A stretch of DNA of 64,000 nucleotides from Leptolyngbya subtilissima AS-A7 (GCF_039962255.1 NZ_JAMPKY010000004.1:1-64000); one strand, 5' to 3'; counted from the stretch's first letter, positions 1 through 9,882 are shown. Numbers and translations: made by a program. The notes: generated by a model not told the origin, from the sequence alone.

Positions 1-56
1 CGACGCGCTAGCTCATCTACTGCCAGATGGTTCACAACTTGTACTTGCTTAGGCAT
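1..56 (-). CDS. Start of an IS630-like transposase (partial, runs off the window)
   Basis: The reverse strand from the ATG at 56-54 reads MPKQVQVVNHLAVDELARR and is open to the window edge. The stretch NHLxVDELxRR resembles the N-terminus of cyanobacterial IS630-type transposases, which begin with a short 'HLSVEELExRYR' helix before the helix-turn-helix. Only 18 codons are visible, so the family call rests on a short match. The context supports it: the neighbouring exporter gene loses its normal C-terminus about 50 bases away, as expected beside an insertion sequence. It could also be another small gene starting here. Confidence 0.45.
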   Translation of the reverse strand, partial: MPKQVQVVNHLAVDELAR

Positions 57-80
57 TGCACGCTTCTGATTGCAATCCCT

Positions 81-1205
81 CTAATTATGCTCCTCCATGC
101 GGACTTGATATAAGATGCGATCGGCCAGGGGGCCAGCCATGAGCGCGGCGCCGGCACTCACGACCTGTAGTACCAGGGCATTGGCGGCAAACACCCTGCC
201 CTGCTGCATGGGGGCAATCTGAGTCATCCAAATGGCGGTTTCGGAGCTGCCCAGCAGAGGAAAATTGAGCGACGAGCAGGACTGTGCCGGAACCCAGACT
301 TGGGGCGCTCGCCCCAGCCCAAACACCGTCTTACTCAGCCCGGCACCAATGAATCCGGCCAGCATGCCGCCTACTCTTTGTTTTGGGCCACCCCAAACGC
401 TAAGGATGATTGCCCCTGCCACGCCGCCAATGCCGGCTGCCGTTGCAGTGCTGGCTAGCACCTGGGCACTGCCGTTGGAGCGGGCCAAAATCATTGGCTC
501 GTAGATGGCGCCACCTAGATCGTGGAAAAACCAAAACAGGGTGCTGATCAACAGCAAGGCCCGCAGCCTGGGCAGCTGCCAAACTTCGCGAAAGCCAAAG
601 GTCAGCTTGGTCAACAGGGTTTCAATCTCAACCGTGGCTGGGGGCGCAGGCTGAGGAATTTGAAGGAAAAGGAGCGTGGCGATCGCCACCCCAAAACTCA
701 CCATATCAATTCCTACAATCCCCAGTAGACCCACCAGCGGATAGAGCACCCCAGCTAGGGCCGGACCAAAGATAGTCGCCCCGTAGTGGACTCCCGAATT
801 CATGCTGTTGGCCCGCGTTAGTTGAGAGGTTGGCACCAGGCTAGAGATCGAGGTCTGATAGGCCAAACTTTGAATTTGCCCAAAGCTACCGTTCAGCATA
901 GTGGCCAGATACAAATGCCAAATTTGCAGGTGGCTCGTTAAGTAAAGTAGGCCAATGCCAACTGTAGAGAGAACAGCAACAGCATCTCCCAATATCATCA
1001 GGTGTTTGCGATTAAAGCGATCGACGACCAGCCCCGCCACCAGGGTGATCGGGATGCGCGATAGCTGCGAAAAAAATCCCACAAGTGCTAAAGCCGTAGC
1101 CGATTTCGTCATCTCCCAGGCCCAGAGGGTCAAGGCAAACTCGGTCATGTAGCTGCCAATAGTCGAGACGAGCTGGCCCAACCAGATGATCGTAAAAGTA
1201 CGCAC
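81..1205 (-). CDS. MFS transporter, siderophore-exporter type, C-terminus truncated
   Basis: Inner-membrane major facilitator protein of the EntS-like group that usually accompanies cyanobacterial siderophore clusters and exports siderophores or other small molecules. It opens with a helix carrying the family motif IIWLGQLVSTIGSYMTEFAL, and the loop DRFNRKHLMILGD is the MFS A-like motif. About ten hydrophobic helices follow. The start is a GTG at 1205; the frame is closed by a stop a few codons upstream and no ATG is available. After GPLADRI the family normally continues with another helix pair, but here it ends in an unrelated LYQVRMEEHN tail. The 374 residues are therefore about 50-60 short. 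The break lies at about 109-113, next to a likely IS630-type transposase, so an insertion probably removed the end. It is last in the minus-strand iron cluster. Function is probably lost or altered. Confidence 0.75.
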   Translation of the reverse strand: MRTFTIIWLGQLVSTIGSYMTEFALTLWAWEMTKSATALALVGFFSQLSRIPITLVAGLVVDRFNRKHLMILGDAVAVLSTVGIGLLYLTSHLQIWHLYLATMLNGSFGQIQSLAYQTSISSLVPTSQLTRANSMNSGVHYGATIFGPALAGVLYPLVGLLGIVGIDMVSFGVAIATLLFLQIPQPAPPATVEIETLLTKLTFGFREVWQLPRLRALLLISTLFWFFHDLGGAIYEPMILARSNGSAQVLASTATAAGIGGVAGAIILSVWGGPKQRVGGMLAGFIGAGLSKTVFGLGRAPQVWVPAQSCSSLNFPLLGSSETAIWMTQIAPMQQGRVFAANALVLQVVSAGAALMAGPLADRILYQVRMEEHN

Positions 1206-1337
1206 AAACTTGTTCTCTAGCCTTAGGGTGCTTCGTCTGAATCACGAGAAGGGCGGGATTTAAGCGATAAGTTTAGTTTTAGACCCTCTGAAAATTGTTG
1301 CCGAGCAACAGAGTGAATCCCACTTTTGTAGCTTTAC

Positions 1338-1424
1338 CCTAAATCCCTCTCCCAGAACGGGCGAGACTTTGAATCCGGCTCTCCTTCTCCTTTTTGGAAG
1401 AAGGGGTTGGGGATGAGGGTGTTT
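1338..1424. repeat. Degenerate CCCTCTCCC-type dispersed repeat
   Basis: The 322-base gap between the exporter and the binding-protein gene has no gene. It contains TAAATCCCTCTCCCAGAACG, then a variant of 'AATCCGGCTCTCCTTCTCC', and GAAGGGGTTGGGGATGAGGG. Related CCCTCTCCC / GGGAGAGG blocks occur at 15858-15900 and twice inside cobN (34784-34837 and 36672-36723), so this is a mobile or spreading repeat family in this genome. Confidence 0.6.
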
Positions 1425-1527
1425 CAGCAATTTCGCCATAATCGCTGTCTTTGACTAAATTTTGCCAATGGCTAGGACAGCTTTTATCTCCTGTCAAAGC
1501 AGTGGCGTAGGGTTGGTCATAGATCCA

Positions 1528-2502
1528 TCAAGCTGGCTGGTTGTCTTCTACCAAATACTTAAATAAGTCGTCTATTACTGCATCTGCAGCCAAGGGATTG
1601 CCGCCTCTCCAGGTCGGATAATTAACCGAGTAGACTCGATCGTTCTGAACAGCCCGCAGCTGCTGCCATAACGGATTTTGTTTGAGCTCGGTAATTGTCT
1701 GAGCCGCTTCAGAACCATCGGTGGCGACAAATAGAACATCGCCGTCAATATCCATCAGTCGTTCTTCAGACAATTTCACGATGCCGCCAGCAACCGGTAC
1801 AGCTTGAGCCGGTGGTCGACGTAAGTTTGCATCAGCTAGAATGCTGCCGTTAAAAGAATTTTTTAAGTCTAGGTCAATTGTGCCGCAGCAGGTGTGGACA
1901 AAAGAGACTTCCGGGTTTTTCTGGCTATCTTCTAGGGCGGTTTTCAAAGACTGAATGCGTTGGTTGTAACGGTTCCACACCTGTTGAGCTGCATCTGTTT
2001 TTCCCAATACGTTGGCGACAAAGTCAACGTGCTGTCGCCAAGAGGGATATCCTTCCCAGTCATCGGCCACTGTAGGGGCAATTTGCGCTAGTTGGCTGTA
2101 AATGGCTTCGGTAGCATATTTAATGCCAATGATGAGATCGGGTTTTAGGGCGACTATTTTTTCAAGGTTGGGCTGTTCTTCTTTGCCCAATATTTGAATG
2201 GAGTTTAGATGTTCTGCCAGGTAAGGCGGTGGCTCGTCAAAATAGACGACGGTGGCAATTGGTTTGCCCCCCAGAGCGATCGCATCTCCCAGGCTAGGCA
2301 CACTTAGGGTAATGACCCGCTGCGGCTGATTGGGCACACAGGTTTCTCCCAGAGCATGGCGAACCATGTGACAAGTTGACGACTCGGGCGCTGAACTTGC
2401 AGATGGCTGGTTTTCTGAACCAGTACAGCTCTGGATCAGGGCTACCATCAAGACTCCGCTCCAAAATAGTTGGATGCGTCGCCACCAGGATTTATCGATC
2501 AT
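1528..2502 (-). CDS. fecB: Iron-siderophore ABC transporter substrate-binding lipoprotein
   Basis: Periplasmic binding protein that captures a ferric siderophore and hands it to the FecCDE-type transporter encoded upstream. Residues 1-26 form a signal peptide with a lipobox ending in Cys26 (LIQSC), so it is a lipoprotein. The fold begins at about residue 60 with RVITLSVPSLGDAIALG, and the class III binding-protein landmark LEKIVALKPDLIIG is present. It ends normally at 324 residues, the usual family length. It is 33 bases downstream of the TonB-dependent receptor on the same strand and so is probably co-transcribed. It contains a Cys-Cys pair in FVHTCCGT that I do not recall as a family feature. 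The substrate is inferred from context only. Confidence 0.85.
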   Translation of the reverse strand: MIDKSWWRRIQLFWSGVLMVALIQSCTGSENQPSASSAPESSTCHMVRHALGETCVPNQPQRVITLSVPSLGDAIALGGKPIATVVYFDEPPPYLAEHLNSIQILGKEEQPNLEKIVALKPDLIIGIKYATEAIYSQLAQIAPTVADDWEGYPSWRQHVDFVANVLGKTDAAQQVWNRYNQRIQSLKTALEDSQKNPEVSFVHTCCGTIDLDLKNSFNGSILADANLRRPPAQAVPVAGGIVKLSEERLMDIDGDVLFVATDGSEAAQTITELKQNPLWQQLRAVQNDRVYSVNYPTWRGGNPLAADAVIDDLFKYLVEDNQPA

Positions 2503-2535
2503 AGCGTTACGTTCTTAACCACTCATTTATCATCC

Positions 2536-5069
2536 TTAAAACGACCAAGAAACTGTGCCCCTGATCGTAAAAGGTGCGCCGTAGAAGACGCGCAGCGGGC
2601 TTTCTGCGGCTTCGAAATAGGTGATATTAAATAGGTTCTCGATGTTTAACCCAACCCGAAAATCCTCTCGGTTGTAAAACACCGAGGCATCGGTTCGGGT
2701 ATAGCCCGGCACTTGAAATGAGTTATCTAAATCGCCTTGGCGATCGCCCACATAAAACAGCCCCAGCCCAAAGCCTAACCCCTGGAGCGATCCCGATTGC
2801 AGCTCATAGGTTGTCCACAGGCTAGCGGCATGTTCTGGCACATTATTGAGGCGATTGCCTACGGCTAAAGTAGTGTCAGCGGTAATTTGGGCATCTGTGT
2901 AGGCGTAGCCCGCCACAATATTCCATCCGGGCAAAATCTCGCCTGTAGCCGTGAGTTCAACCCCGCGACTTCTCTGCTCCCCAGTTTGCACCGAGAAGTT
3001 CGGATTAATAGGGTCTTCGGTTAACACATTAGTCCGCGTGATTTGATAGAGTGCCAAAGTGGTCGAGAACCGATTGTCGAGCCAGTCTGATTTAATCCCA
3101 ACTTCGTACTGATTGCCTCGCTCAGGTTCAAAGAGACTATTGTCGAAGGCTGTGCCCACGCTCTGCAAGAACGAGCGACTGTAGCTGGTATAAAGCGCAT
3201 GTTCATCACTGGGCTGATAGACCAACCCCAGACGAGGACTAAAGGCCTGATCATCCTGGAAAGCCTCAGAGCCATCGGCAAAGAGCGTCTGCTGACTGAT
3301 CAGGTCAAACCGCCCCCCCAGTAAAAGTTTCAACTGGGGTAGCAGGTCGATTTGATCTTGAACATAAATCCCCACCGAATTAGTAATCAGAGGTTCTCTA
3401 GGATAGCTAGCCACGAACTGCAGTTGAGCTACTCCGTAGACCGGATTAAAAATATCAATGGGATCAAGAACAAATTCTTGACCACCGCTCGCGTAGATAT
3501 CGCGATTGACATCAAAACCGAATAAGAGCTGGTGAGAAATGCTACCTGTTTGTACTCTGCCCGTCAGGCTAGTATCAAAGGAGTAGTTATCTTGAGATTG
3601 GTCGCCAGCCGTAAAAAGGCCCCGTTCTAGAGTGCGCTGATCATCGAGCAGCGCTGTGGGGAAGAGGGAATTTTGTGGCTGCTGCTGAAAGCTAGCTCGA
3701 AACGAATTTTGCAGCTGCCAATCGGGGTTGATTTGGTGATCGAGGGTATACCCTAGTCGCAGCACGTAGCGATCGTTTTTATCTAAATCATCATTGCGTT
3801 CTCCAATGAACCGATTGCGGGGCAGCTGACCATTGATGTTAGGCAAAACTGTGCCCAATGCGGGTAGCCCGCGATCGTTGGGCTGTTCAGAAATCGTATA
3901 CTCGCCTTCAAAGTTGATTTGGGTGTTGGGCCCAGCTTGCCAACTGATCGTGGGCGCAATGACATAATTTCGGCGCTCAAAAAAGTCAATAAAGGTTGAC
4001 GAACTAGACGCGCCTGCGGTGAGGCGATAGAGCAGGGTTTCAGACTGATTGAGTGGCCCGGTAAAGTCTATAAAACCGCCATAGGTGTCAAAATTGTCAA
4101 TTGTTCCCTCCACAATATAGTGTGGGGTCGCTAACGGCTTTTTGGTCACAATGTTGACGGTACCACCAGGCGAACCCTGGCTAAACAAGGCCCCCGCCGG
4201 GCCTCTTAGAACCTCAATTCGCTCAATGTTAGGAATCGCGATGCGGGAGGTAATGTTGGTGTCATCGCGCAATCCATTGCGCAGAATATTTCTACCCGAA
4301 AACCCGCGAATGACATAGCCCTCAAAAGCTGACTGAGACGAGTTGCTGGGGGTACACCTACCACAGTCCGCAGGGCTTCGTTGACGCTTTGTACCTGACG
4401 ATCTTCCAAAAGCTCTTGGGGCACTACCTGCACCGAAAATGGTAAATCGCGCAGAGGGGTATCGGTTCTGCTCCCGATGGCGGCGTTGGGAACTCGGTAA
4501 TCCTGTTGCCCCTGGCCCGTAACTCCGATTTGAATGGCGTCTTCAGCACCGTCAAGCTGGGCAACTCCTGGCGCTATGTTAAAGACCAGGTTTCCTGCAG
4601 CTGTGTCAATCTGGGCGGTGGGTGGCCCATCGGTACCGGTAATGGACATCCGCACAGTGCCGTCGGGCAGGCTCGTTAACTGAACCAGGGCAATGCCCTC
4701 GGCAGGGGCAAACTGCTCAACGGTAGCCTCGTCAGTCAACTCCAGCGTTGCATTGAGAATGTCAGCAATCAGCGCATTGCCCTCGGTGCGGGAGGTGCCG
4801 ATCGCTAGGGGGCGATCGCTAACCAGCTCAATTCTCAGGCCCTCTGGGGTATCGCTAATGTCAACGTCGGTAATCACTGCGGCGGCGGTTTGTCCCTGGG
4901 CCATCCACTCCTCCACGGTGAGTGCCGCCGAGTCAAGCTGGGCTGTCGCCTCTGGAACTCGCTCAGCTTCAGGAAGCTCTAGCGGTTCTGCCCCAGCCCA
5001 AGGGGCGGTCACGCCCGCTAGCAAGCCCATCACAAACAGTCCAAAACCCAAGGTTTTCGAAGTCATCAT
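2536..5069 (-). pseudogene. TonB-dependent siderophore receptor with AMIN domain, split by a frameshift
   Basis: Outer-membrane ferric-siderophore receptor. The N-terminal part (5069 to about 4352) has a signal peptide, an AMIN domain (ITDVDISDTPEGLRIELVSD) and the start of the plug (RDLPFSVQVVPQELLEDRQV). The second part (about 4352 to 2536) continues with FEGYVIRGFSGRN, the plug strand IERIEVLRGPAGALFSQGSP, and a 22-strand-type barrel ending in Phe (TVSWSF), as expected for outer-membrane insertion. The frames are joined by restoring one base in the five-G run at 4348-4352 (+ strand), which gives VVGVPPSNSSQSAFEGY. The intact protein would have about 844 residues, normal for cyanobacteria. 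ATG at 5069 is preferred over the upstream GTG because GGGGA lies just before it. A sequencing error, a true mutation or phase variation are all possible. Confidence 0.85.
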
Positions 5070-5173
5070 TCCCCACACACAACTAGCCACCAGTTTGTCG
5101 GCGCTTACAAACGAGAAAGATTCTCAATTGAGCTAGCTTTAGATTATGAGGCTTAGGCAGGGTTTTTCTCTGC

Positions 5174-5208
5174 GACCCGGACTTTTTTCTCTTCGATCGG
5201 GACTTTTT
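5174..5208. promoter_or_regulatory. Direct repeat upstream of the receptor gene, candidate AraC/PchR operator
   Basis: Two near-identical 14-base units, GACCCGGACTTTTT (5174-5187) and GATCGGGACTTTTT (5195-5208), match at 12 of 14 positions and start 21 bases apart, i.e. two helical turns. AraC-family activators typically bind direct repeats with this spacing. The repeat lies about 105-135 bases upstream of the receptor start and directly downstream of the AraC-type regulator gene. Binding by that regulator is inferred. Confidence 0.5.
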
Positions 5209-5298
5209 GAAGCAGCAAAAAAATAGTCGTGCAAAGCGCCGGGTCCATAGCCAATTCTTCAGCCTTGGATCCTACACCCTACGCCCCAAATCTAATTC

Positions 5299-6285
5299 CT
5301 AAGCCCCCCGACAGTTTGCTAATTGATAGGCCTTTGGCGTCACCCCAAACTTGCGCCGAAAAGCTCCGCTGAAGGCAGTTGGGCTGGCGTAGCCGACGAT
5401 CGCCGCAACGACCGCAACGGAGCGTTGCTGCCCAAGTAGTTGGCAAGCTTTTTCCATCCGCTGCTGGGTGAGATAGCCAAAAATGGTAGTGTTAAATGCT
5501 TGACGAAATCCTTCCTTGAGCTTGCGATCGTTAAGGCCCACCTGCCGGGCTAAATCGATTAGGGAAGGGGGTGTTTGCAGATTACTTTGCAGAATTTGCC
5601 GCGCCTGGTGGATACGTTCTAGATCATCTTGATGAAGGATGGACTTAGCAACGGTACCATCATCCATTGCGTTTAGAAAAAGAGCAATCAGTTCGAGGGA
5701 TTTAGCCTCTAGGTAAAGGGTTTGGGTCAGTCCTTGGTAAGGACACTGTAGGATTTGCCAGAGGGCAGTTTGCATTTCTGGCGTGATCGCGATGGGGTCA
5801 ACAAAGGGGAATTCCTGTGCTCCCGTCAGCATGTTTTGCAGCGTTTTTGGTAGCCTAGCGCTGTGACTTTCAGCTAACGTCGTTAGCAGGGGTGGATCGA
5901 GATGAATATCGACCGATAAATAGTCTTGATCCGCAAATTCTCGCCAGCAGCTGTCTTGCCATTCTGGGCCGAGCAAATGGGCCTGGCGATCGCCGAGTAC
6001 TGGCCCTTCGTTGTATTGACTGTGAGTTGTCAGGCTAAAAACAAATTCAAAACAGCTGCTTTGCTCTGGCGAACAGGCCTGCACTAAATTTTGGTGCAAA
6101 CGGTAGCGGTGCAGGGTTAGAGCAATGCCACTGGGCAGATCGATATCGCGCTTGTAGCCAGTACCTAACCAGTCAGGATAGGTTAGGGTTTGATCCCGTT
6201 CATTTGCCAATAGCTCTGGCTGCGTGTTCTGAACATGCTCTCGCAGGAGCTGGCGCAATTCGCCATTTTGAAAGGTAGTCGTCAC
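5299..6285 (-). CDS. AraC-family transcriptional regulator, PchR type
   Basis: A 328-residue regulator with a long N-terminal ligand-sensing region and a C-terminal AraC DNA-binding domain at about residues 225-325. The two helix-turn-helix segments are SLIDLARQVGLNDRKLKEGF and VAVVAAIVGYASPTAFSGAF, and the family ending FRRKFGVTPKAYQ is present. PchR-type members activate ferric-siderophore uptake genes when the loaded siderophore is present. The gene sits 37 bases after fecE and upstream of the receptor, all on the same strand, which fits local control of this cluster. A two-unit direct repeat lies between it and the receptor gene. The inducer cannot be told from sequence. Confidence 0.85.
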   Translation of the reverse strand: MTTTFQNGELRQLLREHVQNTQPELLANERDQTLTYPDWLGTGYKRDIDLPSGIALTLHRYRLHQNLVQACSPEQSSCFEFVFSLTTHSQYNEGPVLGDRQAHLLGPEWQDSCWREFADQDYLSVDIHLDPPLLTTLAESHSARLPKTLQNMLTGAQEFPFVDPIAITPEMQTALWQILQCPYQGLTQTLYLEAKSLELIALFLNAMDDGTVAKSILHQDDLERIHQARQILQSNLQTPPSLIDLARQVGLNDRKLKEGFRQAFNTTIFGYLTQQRMEKACQLLGQQRSVAVVAAIVGYASPTAFSGAFRRKFGVTPKAYQLANCRGA

Positions 6286-6321
6286 AGGCCGCTGGTCCTC
6301 CTCCTGACACCGATAATCAGA

Positions 6322-7134
6322 CTAATTCTCGATAGACTGGCTGATGGGCAGGCACAGCGGCGTGTTAGACACGGGGTCAGTAATGATGCGGCTCTTTAGG
6401 GCAAAAACCTGCTGCACCATCGTTTCGGTTACAACGGCGGTGGGTTGCCCCTGGGCGATGACCTGTCCGTCGCGCATAGCAACCAGATGATGGCTGTAGC
6501 GACAGGCCATATTCAGGTCGTGGAGCACCATGACGATGGTGCGCTTTGCCTGGCGGTTGAGCTGGTAAAGCAGATCGAGCACCTCAATTTGATGGGATAG
6601 ATCGAGGTAAGTAGTTGGTTCATCCAGCAGTAGGGTTTCGGTATCTTGGGCCAGGGCCATGGCAATCCAGGCTCGCTGGCGCTGGCCGCCGGAGAGGGTG
6701 TCGAGGGAGCGGTTGGCAAACTCGTGCAGGTGGGTGGTGGCGATCGCTTCCTCCACTTTCAGCTCATCCTCCTTCGACCACTGTTGTAGCCAGGTTTGGT
6801 GGGGGTAGCGGCCCTGGGCGACGAGTTCGCGCACGGTTAGCCCTTCTGGGGCAGCGGGGCTTTGGGGCAAAATGCCCAGGCGTTTGGCCAGGTCTTTAGT
6901 GGGTAGGTGGGCGATCGCATCCCCATCCAAATACACCGTGCCGCCCTGGGGCTTGAGTAATCGCGCCATGCCCCGCAGCAGAGTCGACTTGCCACAGCCG
7001 TTTGGCCCCACCAGCGTGGTGATCTGCCCCTGGGGAATGGCGAGATCAAGACCCTGAATAATTACGTTGCCGTCGTAGGCCAGGGTGAGCTTGCGGGTGG
7101 TGAGGGCGATTTGGGTGGCGGTGTTGGTGAGCAT
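6322..7134 (-). CDS. fecE: Ferric-siderophore ABC transporter ATPase
   Basis: Cytoplasmic ATPase that powers import through the two FecCD-type permeases encoded just upstream. It shows a Walker A motif GPNGCGKST at about residues 43-51, Q-loop [10 protein letters not shown], signature [18 protein letters not shown], Walker [13 protein letters not shown] and the switch histidine in [16 protein letters not shown]. The [16 protein letters not shown] segment is characteristic of FepC/FecE/FhuC ATPases. The length of 270 residues is normal. The gap to the permease gene (155 bases) is filled by short tandem repeats rather than a clear promoter, so co-transcription is likely. Confidence 0.93.
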   Translation of the reverse strand: MLTNTATQIALTTRKLTLAYDGNVIIQGLDLAIPQGQITTLVGPNGCGKSTLLRGMARLLKPQGGTVYLDGDAIAHLPTKDLAKRLGILPQSPAAPEGLTVRELVAQGRYPHQTWLQQWSKEDELKVEEAIATTHLHEFANRSLDTLSGGQRQRAWIAMALAQDTETLLLDEPTTYLDLSHQIEVLDLLYQLNRQAKRTIVMVLHDLNMACRYSHHLVAMRDGQVIAQGQPTAVVTETMVQQVFALKSRIITDPVSNTPLCLPISQSIEN

Positions 7135-7136
7135 GG

Positions 7137-7262
7137 TGGCGGGGTGACGGGGTGACGGGGTGGATGGGTGGATGGGTGGATGGGTGGGTTAATTGGTTTT
7201 AGGTTTGGGGTTTATGGTTCTGCCTTGCACCTTTTGCCTTGTACCTAATACTCAGCACCTGC
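7137..7262. repeat. Short tandem repeats (GGATGGGT type, then GCCTTGTACC-like)
   Basis: The fecE-fecD gap holds GGTGACGGGGTGACGGGG followed by repeated GGATGGGT units (7159-7187), then a pyrimidine-rich stretch with 'gccttgcacc' and 'gccttgtacc'. The same kinds of units occur at 9890-9985, 14700-14775, 18046-18090 and 45475-45490, and inside cobN at 36291-36363. These are short tandemly repeated repetitive sequences known from cyanobacteria. They carry no gene. Confidence 0.7.
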
Positions 7263-7289
7263 ATTTTTTTGCCTTCTGCCTTCTCTGCA

Positions 7290-8339
7290 TTACTGGTTGC
7301 GATCGCGGTAGAGCAGCCAGAGAAAATAGGGCGCGCCAATGACCGCTGTAATCACCCCGCAGGGCAGTTCTATGGGGGCGAAGGCGAGGCGACCCACGAT
7401 GTCAGCGAGTTCGACAATGCAGGCTCCGGTGAGAGCCGCAGCGGGAAGCAAGCCTGCGTGGGAGGGGCCAACTAATTGCCGGGCCAGGTGGGGGGCCATA
7501 AGACCGACGAAACCGATGGTGCCGGCGGTGGCGACGGAGGCGCCGGCCAGGGCTACGGTGCAGAGCAGCAGGAAGCTGCGGGTCCATTCCACTCGGCTGC
7601 CGAGACCCTGGGCCAGGTTGTCGCCCAGATTGAGGGTGTCCAGATCCCTGGCCAGCACCATGGTCAGTGGCAAAAAAATGGCCAGCCAGGGCAGCAGTGG
7701 CCACAAATGTTCCCAACTGCGGCCGTAGACGCTGCCGGTCAGCCACACCAGCGCCTGGCTGACCGTATTGATTTCGCCAAAGGTGATCATCAGGTTGCTG
7801 AGAGCACTGGTCAGAGCCGTCAGGCCAATGCCCACTAGAATCAACCGAATGGGGGAACTGCCACCATTCCAGGCCAACAGGTAGATGGCGATCGCTGCCC
7901 CTAGACCGCCTGAAAACGCAGCGATTGGCAGCCAGCCCGTCGTCACCTGCGGAAACAGAACAATTAGCGCCACCGCCACCAAACTAGCGCCTGAATTAAT
8001 ACCAACGATTTCTGGAGCGGCTAGGGGGTTGCGAGTTATACCCTGTAGGATTGTCCCTGCTACCGCCAGTCCCATTCCCACCAGCAGCGCCACTAGGGCG
8101 CGGGGTAGCCGCAGGGTATTCACCACAAAGGCATAGTCAGGGTTCGCTGAGAAGCCCAAAATGGTCTTCACTACCTCCAGGGGCGGCAATGGATATTCTC
8201 CCTGGCTAACGTTGAACACCAGCGACAGCAGGGCAGCCAGCAGCAGCGCCACCAAAACCGCAGGGACACGGCGATCAACCCGAAAAGAGAGCGGGAATCG
8301 CCGGGGTCGAAGGGAAAGCCAGGGTTTTGTAATGGACAT
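7290..8339 (-). CDS. fecD: Ferric-siderophore ABC transporter permease (second permease)
   Basis: FecCD/BtuC-family inner-membrane permease of 349 residues with about nine to ten transmembrane helices. The family core is clear: [43 protein letters not shown] and the C-terminal GFVGLMAPHLARQLVGPSHAG coupling segment that docks on the ATPase. It pairs with the permease gene 75 bases upstream to make a heterodimeric channel. By order in the operon it corresponds to FecD; C and D are paralogues, so this assignment is positional. The start ATG at 8339 gives a basic cytoplasmic N-terminus before the first helix. Confidence 0.92.
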   Translation of the reverse strand: MSITKPWLSLRPRRFPLSFRVDRRVPAVLVALLLAALLSLVFNVSQGEYPLPPLEVVKTILGFSANPDYAFVVNTLRLPRALVALLVGMGLAVAGTILQGITRNPLAAPEIVGINSGASLVAVALIVLFPQVTTGWLPIAAFSGGLGAAIAIYLLAWNGGSSPIRLILVGIGLTALTSALSNLMITFGEINTVSQALVWLTGSVYGRSWEHLWPLLPWLAIFLPLTMVLARDLDTLNLGDNLAQGLGSRVEWTRSFLLLCTVALAGASVATAGTIGFVGLMAPHLARQLVGPSHAGLLPAAALTGACIVELADIVGRLAFAPIELPCGVITAVIGAPYFLWLLYRDRNQ

Positions 8340-8414
8340 GGGAAGGGATTTAAGGTGACGGGTTTAAGGTTTAGGCTTGTCTAGGGCGGGCATTGCCCAC
8401 TATCAACCTGTGCC

Positions 8415-9443
8415 CTACCGCTTGATCTTTGACCTGGCCAAATAAATAAAGAATGGTGCCCCCACCAGTGCCGTCATAATGCCTACTGGTAGCTCCTGGG
8501 GGTGGATGATTAGACGAGCAGCGAGGTCGGCGACTGACAGCAAAATGCCTCCAAAAAGCATTGAATAGGGCAAAATCCAGCGATAGTCGACACCGACGGC
8601 AAAACGCACCACGTGGGGCACCACCAGGCCGACAAAGCTAATGGGTCCAGCCAAGGCGACGGAGCTGCCCGCCAACAAGACCACCGCGATCGCTGCCCCC
8701 GCCTTTACCCAAGCCGTCTGCAACCCTAAGCCCTGGGCCACTTCTTCCCCCAGACTCATTAGCGTCAGCTGCCGCCCTAGGGCCAGAGATGCGACCAGCC
8801 CCAGGGCAATATAGGGCAGCACCGGTAGCATACTGGCCATATCCTGCCCGGCTAGCGACCCGGCTAGCCAAAAGCGAATTTCGTCTAGGGTGCGCTGGCT
8901 GAGAATGAGAATGCCATAGGTCAGCGAACTGAGCAGATACCAAATGGCGGCTCCAGCGATCACCAGTTTCAACGGTGTGAGGCCACTGCGGCCTAGGGAG
9001 CCCATCCAGTAGACGGTGATGGCGGCGATCGCAGCCCCTGCAAAGGCAAACCCTACATAGCTGCCGCCGCTGCCCAAAAAGAATATTGCCAGCACCATCG
9101 CCAGCGCTGCTCCCATATCAATGCCCAAAATGTCTGGGGCCGCCAGAGGATTGCGGGTCAACCCTTGGGTAATCGCCCCCGCTACCGCTAGCGCCGCTCC
9201 CACCACCACCGCCAAAATTGCCCTGGGCAGCCGCACCGTGCGAATAATCAAGTGTTCGGTCGAGCCATCAAACTGAAAAATCGCCTGCCACACTGTTGCG
9301 GGGCTAATATCCGCCGCCCCCAGCAGAATGCTGCATAGTAGGCAAACTAGCAAGAGACCACTGCCCAATCCTAACCCCAGCGCCAGGGATACAGGTGATT
9401 TAGAAATAGCTAGGGGTTGGGATTGCACCGACTTTGCATCCAT
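8415..9443 (-). CDS. fecC: Ferric-siderophore ABC transporter permease (first permease)
   Basis: Paralogue of the downstream permease with the same core: [42 protein letters not shown] and [21 protein letters not shown] place the start at the ATG at 9443 ([11 protein letters not shown]). The longer frame to 9518 would overlap exbD, while 9443 leaves a 31-base gap and a normal length of about 342 residues. It forms the channel with FecD and is energised by FecE. The closeness to exbD suggests one transcript running from exbB through the uptake genes, linking outer- and inner-membrane steps. Confidence 0.92.
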   Translation of the reverse strand: MDAKSVQSQPLAISKSPVSLALGLGLGSGLLLVCLLCSILLGAADISPATVWQAIFQFDGSTEHLIIRTVRLPRAILAVVVGAALAVAGAITQGLTRNPLAAPDILGIDMGAALAMVLAIFFLGSGGSYVGFAFAGAAIAAITVYWMGSLGRSGLTPLKLVIAGAAIWYLLSSLTYGILILSQRTLDEIRFWLAGSLAGQDMASMLPVLPYIALGLVASLALGRQLTLMSLGEEVAQGLGLQTAWVKAGAAIAVVLLAGSSVALAGPISFVGLVVPHVVRFAVGVDYRWILPYSMLFGGILLSVADLAARLIIHPQELPVGIMTALVGAPFFIYLARSKIKR

Positions 9444-9474
9444 ATCAGTTGATCGAAAACCACCGAAACGATTC

Positions 9475-9882
9475 TTACTCGCCTCGCTGAGTCGCAATCC
9501 CCAAGGTTGCACCCTCAATCGCTCGCAGTTCGTCCATAACGGCGATCACGCGACCGTGGTTGACGGCTTCATCGGCGTTGATCACAATCACTGATCCCTG
9601 GGATGTGCCCATCAGATCGCGTACGCCAGTTTGCAGCTTATCTAGGGCGATCGCCTCTTTATTCAGGGCAATATCCCCCGACTCCTGCACCGTTACAGTG
9701 ATTTGATCTTGTTTTTGCATCTCAGCACTGACCGCCTTAGGCAAATTCACCGGCAGCGACTCAGAGCGAGTCAAAAACAGGCTAGACATAATGAAAAATG
9801 TCAAAATCGCAAAAATAACGTCGATCATGGGCACGACGTTGAGCTCAAACTCTTCTTCTGGCTCTTCAGGAAGGTAGGACAT
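9475..9882 (-). CDS. exbD: Biopolymer transport protein ExbD
   Basis: Small inner-membrane protein of 135 residues that with ExbB makes the proton-driven motor for TonB. One transmembrane helix lies near the N-terminus ([20 protein letters not shown]). It contains the conserved Asp in PMID that carries protons in this family. The rest is a periplasmic domain ([39 protein letters not shown]). Position between exbB and fecC on the same strand dedicates it to this siderophore system. Start ATG at 9882 with acidic cytoplasmic residues before the helix is typical. Confidence 0.93.
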   Translation of the reverse strand: MSYLPEEPEEEFELNVVPMIDVIFAILTFFIMSSLFLTRSESLPVNLPKAVSAEMQKQDQITVTVQESGDIALNKEAIALDKLQTGVRDLMGTSQGSVIVINADEAVNHGRVIAVMDELRAIEGATLGIATQRGE

